A stretch of 15,568 nucleotides of DNA from Nitrospira sp. UBA6493 (lineage in GTDB: Bacteria; Nitrospirota; Nitrospiria; Nitrospirales; Nitrospiraceae): assembly GCA_002435325.1 (NCBI GenBank), contig DJMJ01000013.1:1-15568 (forward strand). The letters run 5' to 3'. A program made the translations under genes and the position numbers. Shown here in pieces: positions 1 to 6,019 of the stretch; within the stretch, counting starts at the first letter, position 1; every line of letters starts with the position of its first letter. Below the pieces are notes generated by a model, which saw only the letters and a list, made by a program, of their open reading frames with translations, did not search any database and was not told the DNA's origin.

Positions 1-518
1 TCAACTAAACCGGCAGCAGGCCAGACTGAAGCTCTGACCGCATCATTGACATTTGTTGGACGCCCCAGCCGCTTGCCTTGCAAGCGAGCGCGATGCAAGC
101 CTGCCAGAATCCTCTCTCGACACATTTCTCGCTCAAACTCCCCGATAGCGCCGAAGATAGAAAACACCATGCGCCCTGCTGGCGTTGCGGTGTTCACGGC
201 TTGTTGGTGAATATACAAGTCAACGTGTGAGGCATTAAGCAGATTCATAAATTCGACGAGGTGCGTGATCGAGCGTCCCAGACGATCAATGCTCGATGCT
301 AAGACCACATCATAAGTACCTCGCGTGACGCCTTTGAGAAGGGCATCGAACCCAGCGCGATCCTCACGCCCTTTGCTTCCTGAGACTTCATCGGAAAATT
401 CCTGCACAATCTTCCAACCGTGGTGTCTGCAAACTTCTCTTAGAACCAGTAGTTGATTTTCGGTCGTTTGCCCGTGGTTTGTTGTTGAGACCCTTGCATA
501 TAAAACGGCGCGTTTCAT
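1..518 (-). CDS. Serine recombinase (resolvase/invertase family), partial at left edge
   Basis: Site-specific DNA recombinase of the small resolvase/invertase type. Reading down from the ATG at 518 gives 172 open codons with no stop before the window edge, so the C-terminal helix-turn-helix is cut off; full-length relatives have about 180-200 residues. Visible motifs are YARVST at the N-terminus with the predicted catalytic Ser11, DEVSGSKGRED around residues 43-53, SSIDRLGRS around 75-83 (catalytic-type Arg79 and Arg82), GEFERE at 126-131 and the GKRLGRPT hinge at 148-155 that precedes the DNA-binding domain. The start is supported by GGAGG seven bases upstream. It is transcribed away from the neighbouring tRNA gene. 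The family acts in element resolution, DNA inversion or transposition, and its presence beside a tRNA with a repeated 3' end suggests an old mobile-element boundary. Which element it served is not visible. Confidence 0.93.
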   Translation of the reverse strand, partial: MKRAVLYARVSTTNHGQTTENQLLVLREVCRHHGWKIVQEFSDEVSGSKGREDRAGFDALLKGVTRGTYDVVLASSIDRLGRSITHLVEFMNLLNASHVDLYIHQQAVNTATPAGRMVFSIFGAIGEFEREMCRERILAGLHRARLQGKRLGRPTNVNDAVRASVWPAAGLV

Positions 519-544
519 ACTGTTCCCTCCCCTATTAGAAAGTG

Positions 545-550
545 TATAAT
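545..550 (+). promoter_or_regulatory. -10 box of the tRNA-Arg promoter
   Basis: A perfect TATAAT hexamer ends 9 bases before the first base of the mature tRNA, the normal distance for a short 5' leader. No good -35 hexamer is seen 16-18 bases upstream (the region reads TTCCCT). It lies in the short space between the divergent recombinase gene and the tRNA. Confidence 0.55.
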
Positions 551-559
551 TCGACTCAC

Positions 560-636
560 GCCCCCGTAGCTCAGTTGGATAGAGCAGCGGTTTCCTAAAC
601 CGCGGGTCGCACGTTCAATTCGTGTCGGGGGCACCA
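560..636 (+). tRNA. tRNA-Arg (anticodon CCT)
   Basis: Full cloverleaf. The acceptor stem GCCCCCG (560-566) pairs with CGGGGGC (626-632), followed by discriminator A and an encoded CCA (634-636). The D stem is GCTC/GAGC. The anticodon stem GCGGT/ACCGC (587-591/599-603) closes a seven-base loop with CCT at 594-596, which reads AGG (Arg). The T stem GCACG/CGTGT holds the loop TTCAATT. All stems pair fully, allowing one G-U at the base of the T stem. The 3' half is duplicated 248 bp downstream. Confidence 0.97.
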
Positions 637-639
637 AAC
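587..639 (+). repeat. First copy of a 53-bp direct repeat (3' part of tRNA-Arg)
   Basis: This stretch, from the anticodon stem through CCA plus AAC, matches 835-887 at 46 of 53 positions without gaps. tRNA 3' ends are the usual attachment sites of genomic islands and prophages, so the pair may be the two ends (attL/attR) of an inserted or collapsed element. Confidence 0.75.
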
Positions 640-834
640 TCCCTCCCTGCTCACTCCGCAGATTTCTTTTTTCCTGACCGATCAGACGTTGTCTTGAAGG
701 CTGGCAGACAGTGGGGCTGGCTATGTGGTTGGGATCAATAAGGAGATGCGTGGCGGACTCAGAACTCACACCATAAAGTATAAACTACACCTATAAACAC
801 GTAAATAAGCAGTTGATATTATTGATGGAATGAC

Positions 835-887
835 GGATTCGTAAACCGTAGGTCGTACGTTCAATTCGTATCGGGGGCACCAAACCA
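835..887 (+). repeat. Second copy: truncated tRNA-Arg 3' half (pseudo-tRNA / putative att site)
   Basis: This copy covers the anticodon arm, variable loop, T arm, 3' acceptor strand and CCA but has no clear 5' half, so it cannot fold as a complete tRNA. The anticodon triplet reads CGT instead of CCT. Of the seven differences from 587-639, four form two base-pair-preserving changes: G587-C603 becomes A835-T851, and C610-G624 becomes T858-A872. One is in the variable loop. The other two are transversions in the anticodon and in the pair closing its loop, where A839 now faces A847. Two core segments of 13 and 15 bases are identical, which fits an integrase crossover region. Confidence 0.72.
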
Positions 888-1015
888 AGCTTGCTCGCCT
901 CCGGCGATTGTCCCTTTCTCTGATGCCTGCCTGGACCGCACAGGATACGCCGGTAGCATCTTCTCTCTAGACACCTCGCCTTCACCGCGCGGCTCCGTCA
1001 AAATCCCTCGTTTCC

Positions 1016-1044
1016 TTGCCAGGTTGAACCCCCTGGGCTAGACT
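1016..1044 (+). promoter_or_regulatory. Sigma-70-type promoter upstream of the pseudo-nuclease gene
   Basis: TTGCCA (1016-1021, five of six matches to the -35 consensus) and TAGACT (1039-1044, four of six to the -10) are separated by 17 bases. The predicted start near 1051 leaves a leader of only about 8 bases before the ATG at 1059. No Shine-Dalgarno sequence is visible there, so translation may be leaderless. Confidence 0.5.
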
Positions 1045-1058
1045 TTTCCCAATCACCT

Positions 1059-2501
1059 ATGGCACGTCCACGAGCCGCAGAAAGCCCCCGTTCTAAATCG
1101 AAATCCGCGATGATCGATGAGATCACCCGCGGCATTGCGAAGTTTACTGAAATTCTCACCGCCATCGATGACTGCAACAAAGACGGGTTTCCCTATCGGG
1201 ATGGAACCCGCGCGAAAGCCGAGCTGCAACTCCGGGAAACGATTCGACGAATCTTTGGAGAACGCTCACCGGAATTTCAGACGCACCGGAATCACAAGCT
1301 CCATATCGCAAGTCACGCGGAAACCAAGCAGAGCATCGAGCTAATCAAGTCGCTCATTGAGTCGCTGGCGCAAAAGAAACTGGAGCTGCAAGGGGTCGCC
1401 CCGCCAATAGCCTCTGAACCAGATGCGCCCCCCTCTCAGCCCAAACCGCAGATGACGTTGGTACCTCCCACGCCCGCCACATCGGCCCCGGCGCCGAAAA
1501 GCGAGCCCGACGCCACACTGACCGTACCGCCGACACCGTCGGTCACCGCCCCGACTCAGACACATTCGGATCCAGTATCGCCCCCGCCTCCGGCGCAAAC
1601 AGAACCCTCACCCCTATCGAAAGAGCCACAGCCTGCGGCCAAACCAATCGCTCCAACTGCGGTATCAAAAGAAACTGCGCCGGCTGACTCGCCTGTCTCC
1701 TGGCCGCTTGAGCCGATCTCCGCTACTCAAGCTATCGCGCCGCCGCCGCCCTCCGAACCAGCAGCCGCTCATCCACCAGAGCCGGTCGCGGCCTTCGCCC
1801 CTATCTGGCCAACCGTAGCTCCAAACAAGATAGTCACAGATACCGCACCGGTGAGCCTTGCGTCACCAGTACAGCCGCCTTCGCCTCCTGCGGCACCAGT
1901 CAACACGGCCTGGGCAAGCGACACGGCGTCTATTACTCGCCCCTCCTTTCCGGTCGAGAAGCCGGCGGCGGCGCCGAGTCTGCGAGAGATCGCTCCCGGT
2001 CCTATCACCATGCCATCTGCCACGAACAGCACCCCGTCGGACATCGATCCGCTTGACGCGCTCCGAAAGATCTGCGCCCGCTTTCATTTTGTCGCCCGGC
2101 AACTGCGGCTGCGAAAAGAGTATCGGACGACGCTGGAGGTCGAAGATGACTACGATTTACAAGACTTGCTCTGCGCCTTGCTCAGATTCGAATTTGACGA
2201 GGTCGGGTCGGATGAATGGACTCCGCCCTATACCGCCGGCTCTCCTCGCACTGCCTTTCTCATCGACAAGGACCGGACAGCTGTCATCGCCAAAAAAACG
2301 CGGTCCGGCCTGACCGCCAAGGAGCTGGCGGAGCAAATCGCCGCCGACACGGAGCGGTATGCCGCGCGAGCCCACTGCACCACCTTGTTCTGTTTTATTT
2401 ACGATCCGGAGGGACGCATCGGAAGTCCGAAGCGGCTTGAAACGGACCTAACCAGCGTGAGCGACGCCTTCACGGTAGAAGTCCTCGTCGCGCCAAAGTG
2501 A
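1059..2501 (+). CDS. Protein with long Pro/Ala-rich linker and degenerate PD-(D/E)XK (DpnII/MboI-like) C-terminal domain
   Basis: 480 residues in three parts. Residues about 1-115 form a helical domain of unknown function, with FPYRDGTRAK and IFGERSPEF motifs. Residues about 116-330 are a low-complexity Pro/Ala/Ser linker, probably disordered. Residues about 335-480 resemble the DpnII/MboI-like restriction-endonuclease domain seen at the C-terminus of many proteins of unknown role: a DLQDLLCALLRFEFDEV segment, then WTPPYTAGSPR, then CFIYDPEGRI. In active relatives as I recall them the core reads R-x-D-F followed by E-x-K. Here the Asp position is Ala399 (RTAFLI) and the Glu position is Ala411 (VIAKKT), with only Lys413 kept. 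It is therefore probably a non-cleaving DNA- or protein-binding domain. No membrane segment is seen. The RAM-domain gene follows on the same strand and may be co-transcribed. The family assignment is from memory of motif patterns. Confidence 0.8.
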   Translation: MARPRAAESPRSKSKSAMIDEITRGIAKFTEILTAIDDCNKDGFPYRDGTRAKAELQLRETIRRIFGERSPEFQTHRNHKLHIASHAETKQSIELIKSLIESLAQKKLELQGVAPPIASEPDAPPSQPKPQMTLVPPTPATSAPAPKSEPDATLTVPPTPSVTAPTQTHSDPVSPPPPAQTEPSPLSKEPQPAAKPIAPTAVSKETAPADSPVSWPLEPISATQAIAPPPPSEPAAAHPPEPVAAFAPIWPTVAPNKIVTDTAPVSLASPVQPPSPPAAPVNTAWASDTASITRPSFPVEKPAAAPSLREIAPGPITMPSATNSTPSDIDPLDALRKICARFHFVARQLRLRKEYRTTLEVEDDYDLQDLLCALLRFEFDEVGSDEWTPPYTAGSPRTAFLIDKDRTAVIAKKTRSGLTAKELAEQIAADTERYAARAHCTTLFCFIYDPEGRIGSPKRLETDLTSVSDAFTVEVLVAPK

Positions 2502-2643
2502 GACCATGCCAAGAAAACCGAAATCCCAATCTGCCGCATCGCCCGCCACATCCCCTGTGTTGACAGGCCCGCCGCAAGTTCGCTACGTTGCACCGCGAGC
2601 CGCTCCGCCGGCGGTGCCGTTCACCATTCATGCGCCTGCATCC

Positions 2644-2648
2644 GGAGA
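2644..2648 (+). promoter_or_regulatory. Ribosome binding site that decides the RAM-protein start
   Basis: GGAGA lies eight bases before the ATG at 2656. The in-frame upstream ATG at 2506 has no comparable site, so translation from 2656 is favoured. Confidence 0.6.
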
Positions 2649-2655
2649 AAAACTG

Positions 2656-2910
2656 ATGTCCGACCGCGCCTATATCATGATCAATGTGATGCCCGGGCTC
2701 ACCTCCAGCGTCGTGAAGGCCCTGGGGGTAATCAAGGAAATCAAGACCATCGACCCCTGTTGGGGAAAACCCGATATTATCGTCGTCGTGGATGTTCCTG
2801 ACCAGGATGCACTGACTCAATTGGTCTTGAGCCGGATCCATGCCATCGACGGAGTGACACAGACCGATACCCACCTGATCTACCGTCCGACAGGGAGCTC
2901 CCGCGCATGA
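2656..2910 (+). CDS. Stand-alone Lrp/AsnC ligand-binding (RAM) domain protein
   Basis: 84 residues covering only the effector-binding alpha/beta sandwich of Lrp/AsnC regulators, without the N-terminal helix-turn-helix. Family pattern: AYIMINVMPGLTSSVV at the first strand and helix, a PDIIVVVDVPD strand-turn in the middle and IDGVTQTDTHLIY at the end. Such single-domain proteins assemble into oligomers that bind small effectors, often amino acids, and can modulate full-length partners. The open frame extends to an ATG at 2506 and would add 50 residues, but that stretch is Pro/Ala/Ser-rich, poorly preceded by a ribosome site and outside the domain. I chose the start at 2656, which has GGAGA at the right distance; the longer form of 134 residues remains possible. 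The stop overlaps the next start as ATGA, implying coupled translation. Confidence 0.82.
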   Translation: MSDRAYIMINVMPGLTSSVVKALGVIKEIKTIDPCWGKPDIIVVVDVPDQDALTQLVLSRIHAIDGVTQTDTHLIYRPTGSSRA

Positions 2911-3347
2911 TCGTGCGGATGGTTCCGGTACTCGCCGCCTCCCTGTTTGCACTGAGCTGCAGCGCCGCGCTTCACCCTCTGCCGGACGATCGCATCGAAG
3001 CCCGGTTGGCCGCTCCGCTCGACCAGGTCAAAGCGGCGCTCACCCAGGTTCTCACTGAAGACGGATACGATGTGGACTGGAATGACGAACACACTCTGAC
3101 GACCGGCGCCCGCGAAGAAATGCACGGCCCCTGGAACTGGCTCTATCGCTGGCGGTTCGGAACGATCAAGAGCCGGGTGCAGGCCTCCATTGCCGAAGAG
3201 ACCGATCGCAGCACGAAATTGAACCTGGAAGTTCTCTCCGAAGGAAAAGACGGAATCTTTACGAGCTGGGAAGATGTCCCCAGCGCTCTCCCGCAAAGCG
3301 CGGATAACCAACTGCGGCGAATCAAGAACGCCATAAAACTGCTCTAA
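2907..3347 (+). CDS. Small exported protein, possible lipoprotein, function unknown
   Basis: 146 residues. The N-terminus MIVRMVPVLAASLFALSC has the short positive stretch and hydrophobic core of a signal peptide, ending in Cys18. The residues before it (A-L-S) match a lipobox only loosely, so lipidation is uncertain. The mature part is soluble and mixed alpha/beta, with a RIEARLAAPLDQVKAAL helix, a Trp-rich centre (GPWNWLYRWRFG, about residues 72-83) and a C-terminal helix. It may resemble small periplasmic beta-sheet proteins that handle envelope components, but I do not recognise the family. It overlaps the RAM gene by four bases and ends three bases before the convergent response-regulator gene; no terminator is seen between them. 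Confidence 0.75.
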   Translation: MIVRMVPVLAASLFALSCSAALHPLPDDRIEARLAAPLDQVKAALTQVLTEDGYDVDWNDEHTLTTGAREEMHGPWNWLYRWRFGTIKSRVQASIAEETDRSTKLNLEVLSEGKDGIFTSWEDVPSALPQSADNQLRRIKNAIKLL

Positions 3348-3350
3348 TCC

Positions 3351-4766
3351 TTAGGTCGCGTCTTTCTCCGCGCTGTCCGATTCATCGCCTAAATCGAGTC
3401 CGAACCGCTCCGCCATTCGATACAACGTCCGCCGGTCGATCCCAAGAATTTTCGCCGCCTTCACCTTGTTCCCCTTGGTTTCTTTCAGCACCCGGACCAA
3501 GTGGCGTTTCTCCACTTCTTCAAGAGTCAGGCAGACGTCCCCCCCCTCATGGCCGGCCACCGGCCTGTTCTCCGCCGCCTGTTCCACTCCTTGCCGGATC
3601 GATTCCGGCAAATCATCCGGCGTCAGCAGCGGGCCATGGCTGAGCGAAACCGCGCGCTCGATCGCGTTCTCCAGTTCCCGCACATTCCCGGGCCACCGGT
3701 ACTGCTTCAGCAGCGCGATCGTCTCCGGTAAAAATCCGTGCACCGCCAACGGCGCCCCCGCCGCGCACTTCTGGAGAAAGTGATGGGCCAGCATGGGAAT
3801 ATCCTCTTTCCGGTCGATCAACGACGGCAGCGTGATTTTGACGACCGCCAGCCGGTAGTACAGATCGTCTCGAAACTTCCCGTCCTTGACGAATTGCTCC
3901 AAATCCCGATTGGTCGCGGCAATGATCCGCACATCGACTTTGACCGATGTCGTGCTCCCGACCCGGCGCACCTCTTGATCCTGCATCACTCGCAACAGCT
4001 TGACTTGCAAGGCTGTCCCGAGCTCGCCGATTTCATCCAGGAACAATGTGCCGCCGTTCGCCGCCTCAAACAACCCGGCTTTCATCCCGACAGCGCCGGT
4101 AAAGGCCCCCTTCTCATGCCCGAACATTTCCGACTCCAACAGCGTGTCCGGCAACGCGCCGCAATTGACGGGAATAAACGCCTTGTCCCGGCGCGGGCTG
4201 TTGGCGTGAATCGCCCGGGCAATCAATTCCTTCCCCGTGCCGCTTTCCCCTTGCAGCAACACCGTGCTCTTGCTCTCTGAGACCCGCGCGACCAGCTTGT
4301 AGACATCCAGCATCGCCGGGCTGCTGCCGACGAGCGGAGACCACTCGTCTTTCCCCTTCAGCTCCTCGCGAAAGCGCGCATTCTCCCGCACCAGGCGGCA
4401 GTGATCGAGCGCGCGCTGCACGACGAGCTTGATCTCCTCTTTCCGGAACGGTTTGGCCAGATAATCGAAGGCGCCTTGTTTGATGCCTTCAATCGCCCCC
4501 TCCAGCGAGCCGAACGCGGTAAGTAGCACGATCGAGGTATCCGGACTGAACTGCTTGAACTCGCGCAACACGGTCAATCCATCGACCGTCCCCATGCGGA
4601 TATCGGTGAGCACCAGATCGACCTTTCCTTGCCGTCCTCGGCTGATCACATCAGCGCCGTTGGCAAACGCCTCGACGTCGTACCCTTCCTTTTTGAGCGC
4701 GTCCGCTAACAGCTCGCGCGCCACCGCATCGTCGTCAACCACGAGAATTTTCGCTGCTGCCGCCAT
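3351..4766 (-). CDS. NtrC-family sigma-54-dependent response regulator
   Basis: Cytoplasmic transcription activator that opens sigma-54 promoters by ATP hydrolysis after phosphorylation by its kinase. From the chosen start it has 471 residues, typical of the family. The receiver domain (about 5-120) has an acidic DDD pocket, phospho-acceptor Asp55 in LVLTDIRM, Thr83 and Lys105. The AAA+ domain (about 145-385) has Walker A GESGTGKE (173-180), the sigma-54-contacting GAFTGA loop (220-225) and Walker B GGTLFLDE (238-245). The C-terminal Fis-type helix-turn-helix contains NKVKAAKILGIDRRTLYRM. The start region reads TTG-ATG-ATG; AGGAG sits six bases before the second ATG (4766), so that codon is preferred. 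The partner kinase is immediately upstream. It is the only sigma-54 activator in the window and the best candidate to act on the two sigma-54 promoters near 14 kb, but that link is inferred. Confidence 0.96.
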   Translation of the reverse strand: MAAAAKILVVDDDAVARELLADALKKEGYDVEAFANGADVISRGRQGKVDLVLTDIRMGTVDGLTVLREFKQFSPDTSIVLLTAFGSLEGAIEGIKQGAFDYLAKPFRKEEIKLVVQRALDHCRLVRENARFREELKGKDEWSPLVGSSPAMLDVYKLVARVSESKSTVLLQGESGTGKELIARAIHANSPRRDKAFIPVNCGALPDTLLESEMFGHEKGAFTGAVGMKAGLFEAANGGTLFLDEIGELGTALQVKLLRVMQDQEVRRVGSTTSVKVDVRIIAATNRDLEQFVKDGKFRDDLYYRLAVVKITLPSLIDRKEDIPMLAHHFLQKCAAGAPLAVHGFLPETIALLKQYRWPGNVRELENAIERAVSLSHGPLLTPDDLPESIRQGVEQAAENRPVAGHEGGDVCLTLEEVEKRHLVRVLKETKGNKVKAAKILGIDRRTLYRMAERFGLDLGDESDSAEKDAT

Positions 4767-4772
4767 CATCAA

Positions 4773-4777
4773 CTCCT
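4773..4777 (-). promoter_or_regulatory. Ribosome binding site overlapping the kinase stop codon
   Basis: On the minus strand AGGAG occupies 4777-4773, inside and just after the TAG stop of the kinase gene (4778-4776). Six bases separate it from the ATG at 4766. The arrangement selects the response-regulator start among TTG/ATG/ATG and suggests translational coupling of kinase and regulator. Confidence 0.65.
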
Positions 4778-5930
4778 ATGCCATCGATACCGCCGCAGGA
4801 CTCGATCCCGGCAACGATATCATAACGGTCGTCCCTTTCCCCACTGCACTCTCCAGCGTCAAGGTGCCTCCATGCGCCTGGACCGTTTCCCGGCTGAGGA
4901 ACAACCCGAGGCCCGTTCCCGTGCCGATGGCTTTGGTCGTGAAGAAGGGGGTAAAGGCTTTTTCGAGATCGGCCTCCGGCATGCCGCAACCGGTATCGCG
5001 CACCGTAATCGCTACCATCGTCAGCACCGGTCTCTGCGCCGCGCGCTGGCCCACGTCAGCCTCTTCCGGCGAGGCCGGCCTGGCGGCAGTGGTCACAGTC
5101 ACCATACCGCCCTCCCCCGTTGCCGCCAGCGCATTGGCCAGCACATTGACGAGGACCTGGTGCAGCTTCTCGGCGTCCGCCCAGACCATCGGCACCTCCT
5201 GCGTCAGTTCGACGCGCAGAGACACGCCCTTCGCCTGAAAAGCCGGCTCCATGAGCGCGGCCACCGGACTCACCACCTGATCGACCGGCAACCATATGGG
5301 ATCCGGCTTCCGCTGACGCGTCGAGGACAGCAAGTCCTGAATGATCCGCACGACACGAGCCAGCTGGCCGTCGATCACCTCGATGCGCTTTTTCATGTCC
5401 GGCGTCACGTTCGGCTCCTCGCCCAGCGCCTGCACATGCCAGGCGATGGAGTGCAACGGCGTACCGACTTCGTGCGCGACCGAGGCGACCATTTGCCCCA
5501 CCGCCGCCAATCGCTCAGACCGGTTGAGTTGATCTTTGACTTCGACCAATTGCGCATTCGCCCGCAGCAAGTTTTCAGTCTCCCGCGCCAGCGCCGCGCG
5601 CGCCGCCTCTTCCCGCGCTTTCCGCTCTTCCCAGCTCATTCCGAAATACGCTACGATTAAAAGAACCCCCACCACCACCGACCGATTGATCACCGCCGCC
5701 TGAAACCGGCCCGGTTTCGTCGGCTGCAGCAGTCCGGCATAGGTCGCAATCACACAGGCAAAAACCGTGACCAGCATCAACCGGCGGTTCCGGAGAATCG
5801 CCACCAGGAGGATGGGCAAGACATAGCCATACGCGCCGACCACGTTGGCCGGCGCCAGTCGCTCAAAAATCAGAATGATGAAAAAGCACGCGGCCGCGAT
5901 GCTCAGCACCAACCGGTTGCGGATATTCAT
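4776..5930 (-). CDS. Membrane sensor histidine kinase paired with the NtrC-type regulator
   Basis: 384 residues from the ATG at 5930. About four hydrophobic segments (roughly residues 7-22, 34-47, 51-68 and 84-98) form a membrane module with almost no periplasmic loop, and there is no PAS, GAF or HAMP-like domain that I can see. A charged coiled coil (about 100-140) leads to the dimerisation/phosphotransfer domain with His153 in VAHEVGTP. The ATPase domain has the N-box around VNVLANALAATG (261-272), DTGCGMP (312-318) and GTGTGLGL (336-343). The signal is probably sensed within the membrane, such as quinone or lipid state or a partner protein; this is inference. A GTG at 5996 would add 22 residues, but it lies inside a strong hairpin and upstream of the hydrophobic start, so ATG 5930 is favoured. 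The regulator gene follows nine bases after the stop. Confidence 0.94.
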   Translation of the reverse strand: MNIRNRLVLSIAAACFFIILIFERLAPANVVGAYGYVLPILLVAILRNRRLMLVTVFACVIATYAGLLQPTKPGRFQAAVINRSVVVGVLLIVAYFGMSWEERKAREEAARAALARETENLLRANAQLVEVKDQLNRSERLAAVGQMVASVAHEVGTPLHSIAWHVQALGEEPNVTPDMKKRIEVIDGQLARVVRIIQDLLSSTRQRKPDPIWLPVDQVVSPVAALMEPAFQAKGVSLRVELTQEVPMVWADAEKLHQVLVNVLANALAATGEGGMVTVTTAARPASPEEADVGQRAAQRPVLTMVAITVRDTGCGMPEADLEKAFTPFFTTKAIGTGTGLGLFLSRETVQAHGGTLTLESAVGKGTTVMISLPGSSPAAVSMA

Positions 5931-5978
5931 CGTAAGCCACTCACTCCGATTCGAGGCACAAGGATGGACAGGCAGCAG

Positions 5979-6002
5979 AGGACGGCGTGGTGACACCGTC
6001 CT
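5979..6002 (-). terminator. Strong hairpin between malQ and the kinase gene
   Basis: On the minus strand AGGACGGTGT and ACGCCGTCCT form a 10-bp stem (one G-U) around the loop CACC, beginning 18 bases after the malQ stop. No T-run follows (the next bases read CTGCTGCC), so it is not a classic rho-independent terminator. It may attenuate read-through into the kinase genes or protect the malQ mRNA 3' end. Confidence 0.45.
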
Positions 6003-6019
6003 AGATTCTTAGGTAGTTC

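Larger units (their letters stand above)
637..1058. other. Gene-free stretch holding the tRNA remnant
   Basis: I find no convincing protein gene here; open frames on the minus strand are only read-through of the tRNA and its copy. A T-rich run with a weak CTGC/GCAG stem just before it (around 650-672) might end the tRNA transcript. Bases about 770-833 are visibly AT-rich compared with the surroundings, as expected of foreign or decayed DNA, and end at the second tRNA copy. The promoter of the next gene lies at 1016-1044. Confidence 0.6.

Noticed and set aside
515..769. Minus-strand frame containing a GSLVPPTRIERATRGL segment
   Set aside because: This is the well-known false protein produced by reading a tRNA gene backwards; it crosses the whole tRNA-Arg.
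791..985. Minus-strand frame with a similar LVPPIRIERTTYGL segment
   Set aside because: Same artefact over the partial tRNA copy; useful only as a sign of the duplication.
4480..5238. 252-codon plus-strand frame across the kinase/regulator junction
   Set aside because: It spans two motif-complete minus-strand genes and their ribosome site; it is a mirror frame caused by high GC at third positions.
5931..5996. N-terminal extension of the kinase from GTG 5996
   Set aside because: The GTG lies in a strong hairpin, the extra 22 residues are not hydrophobic or conserved-looking, and ATG 5930 begins right at the membrane module.
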